Shown in pieces: positions 25,302-34,363 of a stretch of 64,000 nt of DNA (the stretch's first letter is position 1; each line of letters begins with the position of its first letter). The notes beneath the pieces were generated by a model that did no database searches, was not told where the DNA came from, and saw only the letters and a list, made by a program, of their open reading frames with translations. The translations under genes were made by a program, and so were the position numbers. Origin of the DNA: Caenispirillum salinarum_A (GTDB taxonomy: Bacteria; Pseudomonadota; Alphaproteobacteria; Rhodospirillales; Rhodospirillaceae); the NCBI RefSeq assembly GCF_044803115.1, contig NZ_CP085224.1:1054001-1118000 (forward strand), in the 5' to 3' direction.

Positions 25302-28300
25302 TCAGGAAGACGGGTTGCCGTTGCTGCGGCCCTCACGCAGTCCGTCGCGCAGGACCTCCGCCACCGTCGGATAAAGCCGACCCGTCGCCTGGCGCAGCTG
25401 TTCCCGGCAGGAGTAGCCGTCCACCACCAGGCGCGGCGCGCCATCGCCGTCGCGGTCGGCGCCGGCCTCGCGGATCATGGGCATCAGCTTGTCGTTGAGG
25501 ATGGCCTGGGAGACGTCGTACTTGTCGTGCTCGAAGCCGAACGACCCGGCCATGCCGCAGCAGCCGCTGTCGAGCACCTCCACCTCAAGCCCGGTGGCCG
25601 ACAGCGCCTGCTTCTCTCCGCCGGTCCCGAAAATGGCGCGGTGGTTGCAGTGCGGATGCACCAACGCCTTGCCCGACAGGCGCGGCGGGTTCCAGCCGTC
25701 GGCCTCGGCGACCTGCGTCAGGAAGTCGGGCAGCAGCCAAGTGGCCTTGGCCAGCCGCTCGGCGCGGGGGTCGCCCTCGAACAGGTTGCCCAGTTCGTCC
25801 TTGAAGGTCGCCAAGCAGGCGGGCTCCAGGCCGACCACGTAGGCGCCGTCGCGCACGGCCTCGTCCACCGTGTCCATGACGTCCTCCAGCGCCTTTCGCG
25901 CCTGGTCCAGGAAGCCGAAGTCATAGAGCGGCCGGCCGCAGCACACCTTGCGCTTGGGCAACTCCACGGCGAAACCCGCGTCCTCCAGCACCTCGGCGGC
26001 GGCCACCAGGGCCTCGGGCGTGAAGTGGTCGTTGAAGGTGTCGGCGAACAGCACCACGCGCTGGCGCGTCGAGCCCGAGGGGCGGCCGCCGGCGCCGTTG
26101 AAGCGTGCGCGGAAGGTTTTCTGGAAGCGCGGCAGCGCGCGCGCCTGGTGAACGCCGCCCACCCACTTCGCCACCGACCGCAGGCCCGGCGTTTGCGACA
26201 GGGCGTTGGCGAGCCAGGGCACGGACGCGGCCAGCTTCGCCCACTCCTGGATGCGGCCCATGGACCACGCCGCGCGCGGGCGGCGGTTCTTCTTGAAGTA
26301 GTGGTAGGCGAATTCCGCCTTGTAGGTCGCCATGTCCACGTCCACCGGGCACTCGCTCTTGCAGGCCTTGCAGGCGAGGCACAGGTCCAGCGAGTCCCAG
26401 ACGGCCTCTTCCTGCCAGCCGTGGGTCAGCGGATCGCCCTGGAGCATTTCCTGCAGCATATGGGCACGGCCGCGGGTGGAATGCTTTTCCTCGCGCGTGG
26501 CGCGATAGGACGGGCACATGGTGCCCTCGCGCAGGTTGCGGCACTTGCCCACGCCCACACACCGCATGGCCGCGCGCATGAAGGAATGGTCGGAGTCCGG
26601 ATAGCTGAACTGCGCGTCGATCTTTTCCGGCGGCGGCGGGTGGAAGCGGGGGCCAAGGCGCAGGTCCATGTCCAGCGGACGGGCGTCCACCACCTTGCCG
26701 GGGTTCATCTTGCCCTGTGGGTCCCATGCATGCTTGAAGGCGCGGAAGGCGTTGACCAGGTCGTCACCGTACATGATGGGCAGAAGCTCGCCGCGCGCCT
26801 GGCCGTCGCCGTGCTCGCCGGACAGCGACCCGTTGTGGCCGACGATCATGTGGGCCGCGTCCTCCATGAAGCGGCGGAACTTGGCCGCGTCCTCGGCATT
26901 TTGCAGGCCGAAATCGATGCGCGTGTGGATCAGTCCCTCGCCGAAGTGGCCGTAGACGCTGGCGTAGTAGCCGTACTTGTCGAACAGCTTGAACAGGTCG
27001 CGCAGGTAGTCGCCCAGGTCCTCGGGCGGGACGGCGCTGTCCTCCCACCCCGGCCAGGTGTCCCGCGCCGCGCCGGGCACGAAGGCGGTGGCGCCCAGGC
27101 CGGCCTCGCGCACCTTCCACAGGCGCTTCTGCTCGCCCGGGTCCTCGATGATCCTGCCGTCGGTGAAGGCATCCTGCTCCTTCAGCCAGGCGAACAGCTT
27201 GTCGGCGCCGCTGCGGGCCTCGTCCATCTCCTGCGCGCCGAAGGGAATGAGCAGCCACGCGCAGCCGTCGGGCAGAAGTTGCAGGTCTTCCACATGCAGG
27301 CATTTCAGGCGCATGAACTCGGTCAGGCGCTGGTCGATGCCCTCGCATCCCAGCGGGCCGAACCTGATGATCTCGGGCACCAGGTCGGCGGCCTGGCAGA
27401 TGTCCTTGAAGCCGGCCGCCAGAACCACCCGCGCCGGCGGCTCGAAGCGCAGGTGCAGGTGGGCGCGCAGGACGGTGACGCAGGTGCTTTCGGTGCCGAC
27501 CAGCGCACGGGCGACGTTGAAATTCTTCTCTGGAAGCAGTTCGTTCAGGTTGAAGCCGGACACGCGGCGCGGAATGTCGGGATAGACGTGGCGGATGCGC
27601 TCGGCGTTGACGTCGGCGATCTCCTTGATCTGGCGGTAGATCTCCGCCTTGCGCCCGCCCTCGGCCTGGATGCGGTCGTAGTCCTCGGCGCTGGTTTCGC
27701 CCACGGTCATGCGCAGGCCGTCGTAGGTCATGATCTCCAGCGCCTTCACGTTGTCCACCGTGCGCCCGTAGGCCAGCGAGTGGACCCCGCAGGAGTTGTT
27801 GCCGATCATGCCGCCCAGCGTGCAGCGCGAGTGCGTGGACGGGTCGGGGCCGAAGCGCAGATTCTTCGGGTTGACCACCTGCTGCAACTCGTCGAGCACG
27901 ATGCCGGGCTCGACGATGGCGGTCTCGGCGTCCCAGTCGATGTCGACGATGCGGTTGCAGTACTTGGAGGCGTCGATGACCACGGCGGTGTTGCAGGTCT
28001 GCCCGGCCAGCGCGGTGCCGCCGCCCCGATGCACGATGGGCGCGCCGTGGCGGGCGCAGACGGTGACGGCGGCGGCGATGGCGTCGACCGACCTCGGCAC
28101 CACCACGCCGATGGGCACCTGGCGGTAGTTGGACGCATCGGTGGCATAGAGCGCCCGGTCGCCGTTCGTGAAGCGCACCTCGCCGTCCACCTCGGCCTCA
28201 AGGTCGCGCTTCAGCGCGTCGACGTCCACCTCGGTGGCGCCACCGCGGGCATGACGGCCTTCCGGCACCGGGTCGGCGCCGGGCTCGTGGGACACGTTGG

Positions 28301-28319
28301 GGGGCGAGAACTGGGACAC
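25302..28319 (-). CDS. D-2-hydroxyacid dehydrogenase, fused FAD and Fe-S (GlcD-GlcF / YdiJ type)
   Basis: 1005 residues. The N-terminal ~500 are a PCMH-type FAD domain (VHRGGGTALAGQT, LGGMIGNNSCGVHS) with a GlcD-type C-terminal cap (GEHGDG). Next come Fe-S ligands CVGVGKCR...GTMCP and CLACKACKSECPVD near 595-665, and two CCG domains (VCCGRPLYD, SGCCGMAGSFG). This layout oxidises D-2-hydroxyacids (D-lactate, D-2-hydroxyglutarate, glycolate), passing electrons to quinone or cytochrome. GTG start with AGAGGAG ahead; the frame extends upstream into the preceding gene but is basic low-complexity there. 23 nt after the enolase-superfamily stop, so an operon; the two may act in one sugar-acid route. 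Confidence 0.9.
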   Translation of the reverse strand: MSQFSPPNVSHEPGADPVPEGRHARGGATEVDVDALKRDLEAEVDGEVRFTNGDRALYATDASNYRQVPIGVVVPRSVDAIAAAVTVCARHGAPIVHRGGGTALAGQTCNTAVVIDASKYCNRIVDIDWDAETAIVEPGIVLDELQQVVNPKNLRFGPDPSTHSRCTLGGMIGNNSCGVHSLAYGRTVDNVKALEIMTYDGLRMTVGETSAEDYDRIQAEGGRKAEIYRQIKEIADVNAERIRHVYPDIPRRVSGFNLNELLPEKNFNVARALVGTESTCVTVLRAHLHLRFEPPARVVLAAGFKDICQAADLVPEIIRFGPLGCEGIDQRLTEFMRLKCLHVEDLQLLPDGCAWLLIPFGAQEMDEARSGADKLFAWLKEQDAFTDGRIIEDPGEQKRLWKVREAGLGATAFVPGAARDTWPGWEDSAVPPEDLGDYLRDLFKLFDKYGYYASVYGHFGEGLIHTRIDFGLQNAEDAAKFRRFMEDAAHMIVGHNGSLSGEHGDGQARGELLPIMYGDDLVNAFRAFKHAWDPQGKMNPGKVVDARPLDMDLRLGPRFHPPPPEKIDAQFSYPDSDHSFMRAAMRCVGVGKCRNLREGTMCPSYRATREEKHSTRGRAHMLQEMLQGDPLTHGWQEEAVWDSLDLCLACKACKSECPVDVDMATYKAEFAYHYFKKNRRPRAAWSMGRIQEWAKLAASVPWLANALSQTPGLRSVAKWVGGVHQARALPRFQKTFRARFNGAGGRPSGSTRQRVVLFADTFNDHFTPEALVAAAEVLEDAGFAVELPKRKVCCGRPLYDFGFLDQARKALEDVMDTVDEAVRDGAYVVGLEPACLATFKDELGNLFEGDPRAERLAKATWLLPDFLTQVAEADGWNPPRLSGKALVHPHCNHRAIFGTGGEKQALSATGLEVEVLDSGCCGMAGSFGFEHDKYDVSQAILNDKLMPMIREAGADRDGDGAPRLVVDGYSCREQLRQATGRLYPTVAEVLRDGLREGRSNGNPSS

Positions 28320-28342
28320 GGGCGTCTCCTCTGGCGGTCGGC

Positions 28343-29461
28343 TCACACGACGTAGCGGGCGGCGTCGGCATCCTTGAGCGCAAGCCCCAGGCCGGGGCGC
28401 GACGGATCGGGCGCCACCACGCCGTCGCGGGCGGTCAGGGCGCCGTCCAGCAGCGCCGCCTCCAGCCGCACATGGTCGTGGAAATACTCCAGGTTCACCG
28501 CACGGCCCGCGGCGCAGCACAAGGCGGCGTGCAGGCTGGGCGCGCAGTGGGCGGACAGCGGCATGTCATAGGCCTCGCACAGCGCATCGGCCATGAGGAA
28601 GCCGGTGACGCCGCCGCAGCGTGTCGCGTCGGCCTGCAGCACGTCGACGGCGCGGGCCTCCAGCAGGCGCCGCAAGTCGATGGGGCTCCAGCCGTATTCG
28701 CCGGCGGTGATGTCCAGGCCCGCCGGCCCGTGGTCGCGCAGCCAGGCCAGCGACGCGATGGCGTCCGACGACACCGGCTCCTCCAGCCACGTCACCCCCT
28801 CGGCGGCGAAAGCCTGGGCCAGTGCCAGGGCCTCCTTGCGGGAATAGGCGCCGTTGGCGTCGGTCATCAGCTCCACGTCGGGGCCGACGGCGTCGCGGGC
28901 GGCGCGGACGCGGGCGAGGTCTTCCTGCGGGCGGCGGCCGACCTTCAGCTTGACGGCGCGCAGCCCGTCCTCTACCCAGCCCGAAAGCTGTTTGCGAAGA
29001 GTGTCTTCGTCGTAGGAGGTGAACCCGCCCGAGCCGTAGGCCCGGATGGCCGGGCGGGCCTGGCCCAGAAGCGTCGACAGCGAGACGTCGAGAACCTTCG
29101 CCTTGGCGTCCCACACGGCGGCGTCGATGGCCGACAGCGCGCAGGCGCCGATCCCGGCCTGGCCGACGTTGCGCAGGCGCGCCCGCACCGCCGTCCATAC
29201 GGCCTGCGGGTCGAGCACGCTGTGCCCCTTGACCGTCTCGGACAGGGTGTCGGAGATCAGCCGGGCGGCGGAGGCGTCGGCATAGGTGTAGCCGAAGCCG
29301 ACCATTCCGCCGGCTTGCAGATGCACGGTCACCATGGTGGTGGCGGACCACTCCATGGTGCCGTCGCTCTCCGGCTGGTCCTGGGTCGGGAACGTGTAGG
29401 CGGCGGCCTGCAGGGCGGTGATCTCCGCCTCCACGCGCGGCGCGCCGGGGGATTGGGGCAT
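28343..29461 (-). CDS. Mandelate racemase/muconate-lactonising (enolase superfamily) enzyme
   Basis: 372 residues. N-terminal capping domain, then a TIM barrel with VKLKVG (catalytic Lys), LMTDANGAY (Asp ligand), WLEEPV (Glu ligand), ITAGEYG (Glu ligand) and SAHCAPSLHA carrying a candidate His. This is the MR/MLE pattern: metal-assisted removal of a proton next to a carboxylate, usually in sugar-acid dehydration or racemisation. The specificity cannot be read. It is first in a two-gene operon with a D-2-hydroxyacid dehydrogenase, so a hydroxyacid or sugar-acid substrate is likely. Confidence 0.9.
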   Translation of the reverse strand: MPQSPGAPRVEAEITALQAAAYTFPTQDQPESDGTMEWSATTMVTVHLQAGGMVGFGYTYADASAARLISDTLSETVKGHSVLDPQAVWTAVRARLRNVGQAGIGACALSAIDAAVWDAKAKVLDVSLSTLLGQARPAIRAYGSGGFTSYDEDTLRKQLSGWVEDGLRAVKLKVGRRPQEDLARVRAARDAVGPDVELMTDANGAYSRKEALALAQAFAAEGVTWLEEPVSSDAIASLAWLRDHGPAGLDITAGEYGWSPIDLRRLLEARAVDVLQADATRCGGVTGFLMADALCEAYDMPLSAHCAPSLHAALCCAAGRAVNLEYFHDHVRLEAALLDGALTARDGVVAPDPSRPGLGLALKDADAARYVV

Positions 29462-29739
29462 GTATGGCCTCCCGTTCGGGGCTTAAGGTCTTTCAGCGGT
29501 GAACGGTGCTTGTGGAACACCCGTTGCCCGGTCCCGCCGTCAGAAGGAGCCGCGCGCCGCCTCTTTCCGGCGGCGGTGCAGACCAGCACGCCGAAGCCCG
29601 CAAGGGCGCATGGCCCCCGCTCTCCGCGCGCCGGGAAGCGGTTCCGGCAGCGCAACGGCGAGGCTGCCGCAAGGGATCGTGCATCACTGCGCCGTCGCCG
29701 CGCGTGAGTAGCGCAGGAGCGTCATACAGGGACCGATCC

Positions 29740-31617
29740 ATGCCCGAGCCCAAGCCCGCCGCCGGCGACTGGCCGAACATCGACGACTACGCCATCATCG
29801 GCGACTGCCGGACCGCCGCCCTGGTCGACAAGCGTGGCGGGGTGGAGTGGATGTGCCTGCCCGCGATCTCCAGCCCCTCGGTCTTCGGCGCCATGCTCGA
29901 CCGCGATGCCGGCGGCGTGTTCTTCGTGCGCCCGGTCGCGGTGGAGCGGGTGAAGCGGGATTACATGCCCGGCACCAACATCCTGACCACCACCTTCCAC
30001 ACCGCCGGCGGCGGCTGCATGCGGCTGACGGACTGCATGCCGCTCGTGCCCGACCCCCAGCGCCACCTGCAACTGGAGCCGACGCGCGAGCTTCTGCGCA
30101 AGGCCGAGGGCCTGGAGGGGCGGGTGGAGATGGAGGTGCTCTACCAGCCGCGCGCCGCCTACGGGCGGGTGGCCGCTCGGCTGAAGAAACGCGGCGGCCT
30201 GGGCTGGGCCTTCCAGCATGGCGCGCATCTCTACAACCTGCTCAGCGACGTGGCGCTGGAGCCCTCGGACGCCCGCGACCGGCTGACCGCCCGCTTCACG
30301 CTGGAGGCCGGGCAGGTGCGCTGGTTCTCCTTCACCTACGCCAACGAGATCGGCGTGGTCACGTCGCTCGGCCGGGCGGCGGAGAAGCGCATCGCGCAGA
30401 CGGCGCGGTGGTGGCGCGAATGGTCGGTGCGCTGCCGCTACGACGGCCCGCACGAAACGCTGGTCAAGCGCAGCATGCTGACGCTCAAGCTTATGACCTA
30501 CGCGCCGTCCGGGGCACTGATCGGCGCGCCCACCTGTTCCCTGCCCGAGACCATCGGCGGCAAGCGCAACTGGGACTACCGCTACTGCTGGCCGCGCGAC
30601 GCGACGCTGACCCTGCGGGCGCTCATCAAGATGGGCTACGACGGCGAGGCGCGGTCGTTCATTGCCTGGCTGCTGCACTCGACCCGCCTGACGCGCCCGA
30701 ACCTGCTGCCCGTGTATGACATCTACGGCCGCAAGGTGCCGTCGGAGAAGACGCTCGGCCATTTGTCGGGCTTCCGGGATTCGGCGCCGGTGCGCATCGG
30801 TAACGGGGCGCGCGACCAGTTGCAGCTCGACATCTACGGCGGCGTCATCCTGGCCGTCGCCGACTTCCTGCAGGGCGGAGGCGAACTGGCGAAGCAGGAG
30901 TGGTCGCTGATCCTGGGGTTCGCTGATGTCATCTGCGAGCACTGGCGCGAGCCCGACAACGGCATCTGGGAAATGCGCGGCGGGCGCAAGCACCACACCT
31001 ATTCCAAGGTCATGTGCTGGGTGGGCCTCGACTGCCTGGTGCGCCTGTGCGAGCAGGACGGCCTGGACCTGGACGTCGGGCCCTATCGCCGCGAGCGCGA
31101 CGCCATCCGCGCCGACGTCGAGGAGCACGGCTGGAACGAGGACGTGCAGTCCTACGTCGGCGTCTACGACAGCGACATCGCCGATGCCTCGCTGCTGCTC
31201 ATGGGGCGGCTGGGCTACCATGATCCCAACCATCCCCGCATCACCGGCACGCTGCGCTACATCGAGGAGCGGTTGTCCGCAAACGGCTTCCTGCGCCGCT
31301 ACAGATCCGGCGTGGACCACGATCCGTCGGAAGAGGGGGCCTTCGCCATGTGCAGCTTCTGGCACGTCGATCTGCTGGCATTGCGCGGCGAGGTGGACGC
31401 GGCCGCGCGCCTGTTCGACCACCTGCTGGGCGCGACCAACGACGTCGGGCTGATGGCCGAGGAGGTCGACCCCCGGACCGGCCGGCAACTGGGCAACTTC
31501 CCCCAGGCCTTCACCCACATCGGGCTGATCACCGCCGCCATGGAACTGGCCCGCGCCGAGCGGGAGAAGGCCGGCGAGTACGAACACCAGGAGCGCGAAG
31601 AGGAGGAAACCGCATGA
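29740..31617 (+). CDS. Glycoside hydrolase family 15 (glucoamylase/trehalase-like)
   Basis: 625 residues, soluble, no signal peptide. N-terminal beta-sandwich (IGDCRTAALVDKRGGVEWMCLP), then the (alpha/alpha)6 barrel with NWDYRYCWPRDA near 285, NGIWEMRGG near 412 (catalytic Glu) and MAEEVDPRTGRQLGNFPQAFTHIGLI near 575 (second catalytic Glu). The family releases glucose from alpha-glucans or cleaves trehalose; cytoplasmic bacterial members are often trehalases. MPEPKPAAG is the likely start, since the sequence upstream is basic low-complexity and not family-like. ATGA overlap couples it with the membrane protein that follows. Confidence 0.92.
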   Translation: MPEPKPAAGDWPNIDDYAIIGDCRTAALVDKRGGVEWMCLPAISSPSVFGAMLDRDAGGVFFVRPVAVERVKRDYMPGTNILTTTFHTAGGGCMRLTDCMPLVPDPQRHLQLEPTRELLRKAEGLEGRVEMEVLYQPRAAYGRVAARLKKRGGLGWAFQHGAHLYNLLSDVALEPSDARDRLTARFTLEAGQVRWFSFTYANEIGVVTSLGRAAEKRIAQTARWWREWSVRCRYDGPHETLVKRSMLTLKLMTYAPSGALIGAPTCSLPETIGGKRNWDYRYCWPRDATLTLRALIKMGYDGEARSFIAWLLHSTRLTRPNLLPVYDIYGRKVPSEKTLGHLSGFRDSAPVRIGNGARDQLQLDIYGGVILAVADFLQGGGELAKQEWSLILGFADVICEHWREPDNGIWEMRGGRKHHTYSKVMCWVGLDCLVRLCEQDGLDLDVGPYRRERDAIRADVEEHGWNEDVQSYVGVYDSDIADASLLLMGRLGYHDPNHPRITGTLRYIEERLSANGFLRRYRSGVDHDPSEEGAFAMCSFWHVDLLALRGEVDAAARLFDHLLGATNDVGLMAEEVDPRTGRQLGNFPQAFTHIGLITAAMELARAEREKAGEYEHQEREEEETA

Positions 31618-32114
31618 CCACCGGCCTGCCGCTGACCGTCGAGGTTCTGCTGTGGGGCCTGATCGCCACCGCGGCCATGACCACCATCATGCTGGCGGCG
31701 CAGGGGTTGGGTTGGTCGCGGCTGTCCATTCCGTTCCTGTTCGGCACCTTCTGGACGGCAGAGCGCCATGCCGCCTACTTCCTGGGCTTCATTCTGTTCG
31801 TGGCCGGCGGCTGGGGGTTCGCGCTGCTGTATTACGGGGTGTTCGTCAGCCTGGCGCGCACGTCGTGGTGGCTGGGCGCGGTGCTGGGCGGGCTGCACGG
31901 CGTGTTCCTGCTGGTCGCTTTCCTGCCGCTGCTGCCGCGGGTGCACCCGCGCATGGCCAGCGAGGACGACGGTCCGACTGTTTCACGACGATTGGAACCT
32001 CCCGGCTTCCTGGGGCTTAACTATGGGTGGGGCACGCCGCTGAGCACGCTCGCCGGGATGATCGTCTACGGCACCATCCTGGGCGCTTTCCTGCCCCTGC
32101 CGGGCGGCGGCTGA
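31614..32114 (+). CDS. Four-helix membrane protein, 166 aa
   Basis: 166 residues with about four hydrophobic helices (LLWGLIATAAMTTIMLAAQ, AAYFLGFILFVAGGWGFALLYY, WWLGAVLGGLHGVFLLVAFLPLLP, TLAGMIVYGTILGAFLPL). I do not recognise a named family. It begins inside the stop of the GH15 gene (ATGA) with GGAGGAAA ahead, so its production is coupled to the glucosidase. Nothing suggests an enzyme. It may be a small transport or anchor protein. Confidence 0.72.
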   Translation: MTTGLPLTVEVLLWGLIATAAMTTIMLAAQGLGWSRLSIPFLFGTFWTAERHAAYFLGFILFVAGGWGFALLYYGVFVSLARTSWWLGAVLGGLHGVFLLVAFLPLLPRVHPRMASEDDGPTVSRRLEPPGFLGLNYGWGTPLSTLAGMIVYGTILGAFLPLPGGG

Positions 32115-32233
32115 GCATCTGCCGGCCCCGGATGCGCCCCGGATGCGCCCCGTGGCGGATGATGCGGCTCTTGCCTTCGTGCCGCACCGCACCATATTGG
32201 AAACGAAGGCTCAACTTTCTGGAGAATGACCGC

Positions 32234-32479
32234 ATGACCGCTCTGCTGGATCGTTGTGTCCTCGAGATCGACGGCCGTCCTGTCGGTGTTCTGATGCCCG
32301 AGGGCGACGACGTGATCTTCACCGCGACCGATCCGGAGGCCGACCTGCTGACCGGCACCCGCCATTCCAGCCCCAAGGAAGCGCTGAGCGTGGTGCGGGC
32401 CCATCTGGGCACCGCGCCCCCGGCGCCGCCGCTCCGCTCCGCCAGGAGCGGCGCGCTCCACGCCGGCACCGCCGCCTGA
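32234..32479 (+). CDS. Small soluble protein, 81 aa
   Basis: The 81-residue product starts MTALLDRCVLEIDGRPVGVL and has an Ala/Pro-rich tail. GGAGAATGACCGC precedes the start. The N-terminal half looks like a small beta-rich domain (short strands ending in FTATDPEADLLTG), then a helix SPKEALSVVRAHLG. No known family. A hairpin terminator follows within 12 bp, so it appears to be an independent short transcript. Function unknown. Confidence 0.55.
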   Translation: MTALLDRCVLEIDGRPVGVLMPEGDDVIFTATDPEADLLTGTRHSSPKEALSVVRAHLGTAPPAPPLRSARSGALHAGTAA

Positions 32480-32490
32480 TCGGCTGACGC

Positions 32491-32523
32491 AAGGGCCCTT
32501 CCCCGGAAGGGCCCTTGATCTTT
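32491..32523 (+). terminator. Terminator hairpin after 81-aa gene
   Basis: AAGGGCCCTTCC (32491-32502) pairs perfectly with GGAAGGGCCCTT (32505-32516), followed by GATCTTT. The middle bases must open to form the loop. The T-run is short. Confidence 0.7.
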
Positions 32524-32631
32524 CGGGGCAGGGCTCACGCGGACGTGAGGCCGCCGGGCGGCCGTTGATGGTTCGCGCGGGCGGTGCTGGCCGTTAGGCT
32601 GTGCGTATGCGCAGATCCTGATGGAGGTCCC

Positions 32632-33321
32632 ATGACGCCCCGTGCCCGCCGCGCCGCCCTTGCCGCCACCTGCCTTCTGCTTGCGGCCGTCGTCCTGCCG
32701 CTGGGCTGGGCCTGGACGCTGGGCACCGAATCCGCCCGCGCCGCCGGCGTGATCGTGGACGAGCGCGACAAGCAGGTGTTGACGCCGCGCGCGCTCGCCA
32801 AGACCGGCACGGGCGTGGTCACCGGCAATCCGCAGGGCGACGTCACGCTGGTGGAATACTTCGACTACCAGTGCCCGGTCTGCCGCCGTGTGCATCCCGA
32901 CGTGCGCGCCCTGGCGGCCGACGACGGCAACATCCGGGTCATCCACAAGCACTGGCCGATCTTCGGCGACGCCTCGGTGGCGGCGGCGAAGCTGGCCCTG
33001 GCGGCGCACTGGCAGGGGCCGGAGGTCTATGACGCCGTCCACCACGCCCTGATGACGCTTTCGGGCCGCCTGACGGAGGACGGCGTTCGCGAGGCGGCGG
33101 CGGAGGCCGGGCTCGACCTGGACCGGGCCGACGCGGACCTGGTGGGGCGCGCCGACGACGTTGCGGCGCGGCTCCAGGGCGTGGCGAGCGAGGCGGCGCA
33201 GATGGGCCTGCGCGGCACGCCCGTGTTCCTGGTCGGCAGCTACTTCCTGCCCGGTGGCCCCGACCGCGAGGCGCTGGAGACGCTGGTGGAAGGCGTGCGC
33301 AAGGGCGAGGACCGGCTTTAG
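32632..33321 (+). CDS. DsbA-family thiol-disulfide protein
   Basis: 229 residues with an N-terminal signal-anchor (residues 9-30) and a DsbA/Com1-like thioredoxin domain. C81-P-V-C84 in YFDYQCPVCRRVHP is the active site, and GTPVF near 196 supplies the cis-Pro. HWPIFG and the helical insertion are as in Com1/ScsC relatives. It acts in the periplasm, catalysing or repairing disulfides. GGAGG lies just before the ATG; an upstream in-frame ATG is not family-like. Its stop overlaps the stop of the convergent hydrolase gene by 4 bp. Confidence 0.9.
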   Translation: MTPRARRAALAATCLLLAAVVLPLGWAWTLGTESARAAGVIVDERDKQVLTPRALAKTGTGVVTGNPQGDVTLVEYFDYQCPVCRRVHPDVRALAADDGNIRVIHKHWPIFGDASVAAAKLALAAHWQGPEVYDAVHHALMTLSGRLTEDGVREAAAEAGLDLDRADADLVGRADDVAARLQGVASEAAQMGLRGTPVFLVGSYFLPGGPDREALETLVEGVRKGEDRL

Positions 33322-33917
33322 GGCAAGTCCGGGGGCCCGCCGTCGCGGCCGACCCACCGGCAAAGGCGCCGGGTCCAGTCGGCGGCCGCCCTGACATCCC
33401 AGCCGCCGGAGCGCGGGTTCATGAACCCGTGGTGCCACGGGGTCTGCGTGACGGTCACGTTCGGCAGGCGCGCGAGGGCCTCCGCCATGGCACCAATGTC
33501 GAAGTGGTCCTCGTGAGCGGGCAGCACCACCTCGACGGGACACAAAGGCGGCCGGTCGAGCGCATCGCGGATGCGCGAGCCGTAGAACAGAACCGCTCCG
33601 GCTGCCGGAGCCTGCGACAGGGCATGCCAGGCCGCCGCCGCACCGGCGCTGAAGCCGACGACGCGCGTTTTTGGCGTCAGTGCCCCTGCGATGCGGCGTC
33701 TGACGGCCTGCGGCGCGCCGTTGTCCAGGAAGAAGCGGTAGGCGGCCCCGTCATCCCGGAATCCGCAGTCCCGACCGTCGTGGGCGTCGATCACCACGGC
33801 CGCCTCACCCGCGACCGTGCCCGCCAGCCGCCGCAATTCCGGCGTCGCGCCGAAGACATCGGCGGCGAACAGCACCGGAGCGGGCGATACGTCCTTTCGA
33901 AAAGCGGGCGAAGGCAT
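33318..33917 (-). CDS. Dienelactone-hydrolase-like alpha/beta hydrolase
   Basis: 199 residues from MPSPAFRKD. Compact DLH-like fold: ADVFGATPELRRLA, VIDAHDGRDCGFRDDG, GFSAGAAAAWHAL with the nucleophile in GFSAG (Ser, where classic DLH has Cys), PAHEDHFD, and WHHGFMNP supplying the His near 165. Substrate unknown; DLH-like hydrolases act on small esters and lactones. The ribosome-binding site is weak. Notably, a strong terminator lies only about 80 nt upstream on the same strand, so the gene may be controlled by transcription attenuation. Confidence 0.75.
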   Translation of the reverse strand: MPSPAFRKDVSPAPVLFAADVFGATPELRRLAGTVAGEAAVVIDAHDGRDCGFRDDGAAYRFFLDNGAPQAVRRRIAGALTPKTRVVGFSAGAAAAWHALSQAPAAGAVLFYGSRIRDALDRPPLCPVEVVLPAHEDHFDIGAMAEALARLPNVTVTQTPWHHGFMNPRSGGWDVRAAADWTRRLCRWVGRDGGPPDLP

Positions 33918-33998
33918 GGGGGCCGAAGGAAAACCGTTGGGGTGTGGATGACCGGACACGCCGCTGGTGTAACCCGCGCCGCCCCGCCCTCCAAACCC

Positions 33999-34029
33999 AA
34001 AAAAAACCCCCTGGGGCGAACCCAGGGGG
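33999..34029 (-). terminator. Strong Rho-independent terminator (minus strand)
   Basis: CCCCCTGGG (34007-34015) pairs with CCCAGGGGG (34021-34029) around a 5-nt loop; eight A on the plus strand (33999-34006) give U8 in the minus-strand transcript. One of the cleanest terminators in the window, and it does not directly follow any protein gene. Confidence 0.92.
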
Positions 34030-34180
34030 CAAGTAGAACAGGGAGGCTTCACGTCTGGGAGACGTAGGATCCGAGGACCCTTGCATCGGGCACGCATGCC
34101 CGATCCGAGATGGCGGTGAAGGTCACCGCCGAAACTCTTGCCAGCGAGGCGTCGAAGCACCGTGCCGCCGACGAAGAGAG
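33999..34180 (-). ncRNA. Structured RNA: candidate small RNA or attenuator leader
   Basis: No gene fits the 446-bp gap 33918-34363. On the minus strand four perfect hairpins follow each other: 34112-34130 (8 bp, 3-nt loop), 34085-34104 (8 bp, 4-nt loop), 34051-34065 (6 bp, 3-nt loop) and the terminator 34007-34029 (9 bp, 5-nt loop) with eight U. An A+T-rich stretch that could hold the promoter lies just upstream (34181-34240; CTATAT at 34181-34186 as a possible -10). The RNA would be about 180 nt. Either it is a free small RNA, or the leader of the hydrolase gene 80 nt downstream. It does not match any RNA family I can recall. Confidence 0.5.
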
Positions 34181-34363
34181 ATATAGGCGATCCCATCGGT
34201 GGTGGGTACACTCAAAAAAGTAGGGCACATATGCGATGGCCGCATGGCTTGAAGCCTTGATGTCAAGCTTTGCTTATCCCTTGTGCACCGCATTCATGCA
34301 GGCCTTGCATGGCTTTCGCCGCGCCTGAATTTTGTGCACTGCGGCAGAGGCGTCTGCCGCTGC

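Noticed and set aside
25059..28355. A 1098-residue plus-strand frame antisense to the FAD/Fe-S dehydrogenase
   Set aside because: No domain, low-complexity composition; the opposite strand has a complete, motif-rich enzyme.
32491..32516. GGGCCC-rich tandem as a mobile-element end
   Set aside because: It is a single perfect hairpin with a short T-run directly after a gene, best read as a terminator; no transposase or target duplication is present.
34112..34180. 6S RNA or 4.5S RNA identity for the structured region
   Set aside because: The hairpin order does not form one long bulged rod as in 6S RNA, and the conserved SRP RNA tetraloop region is missing.
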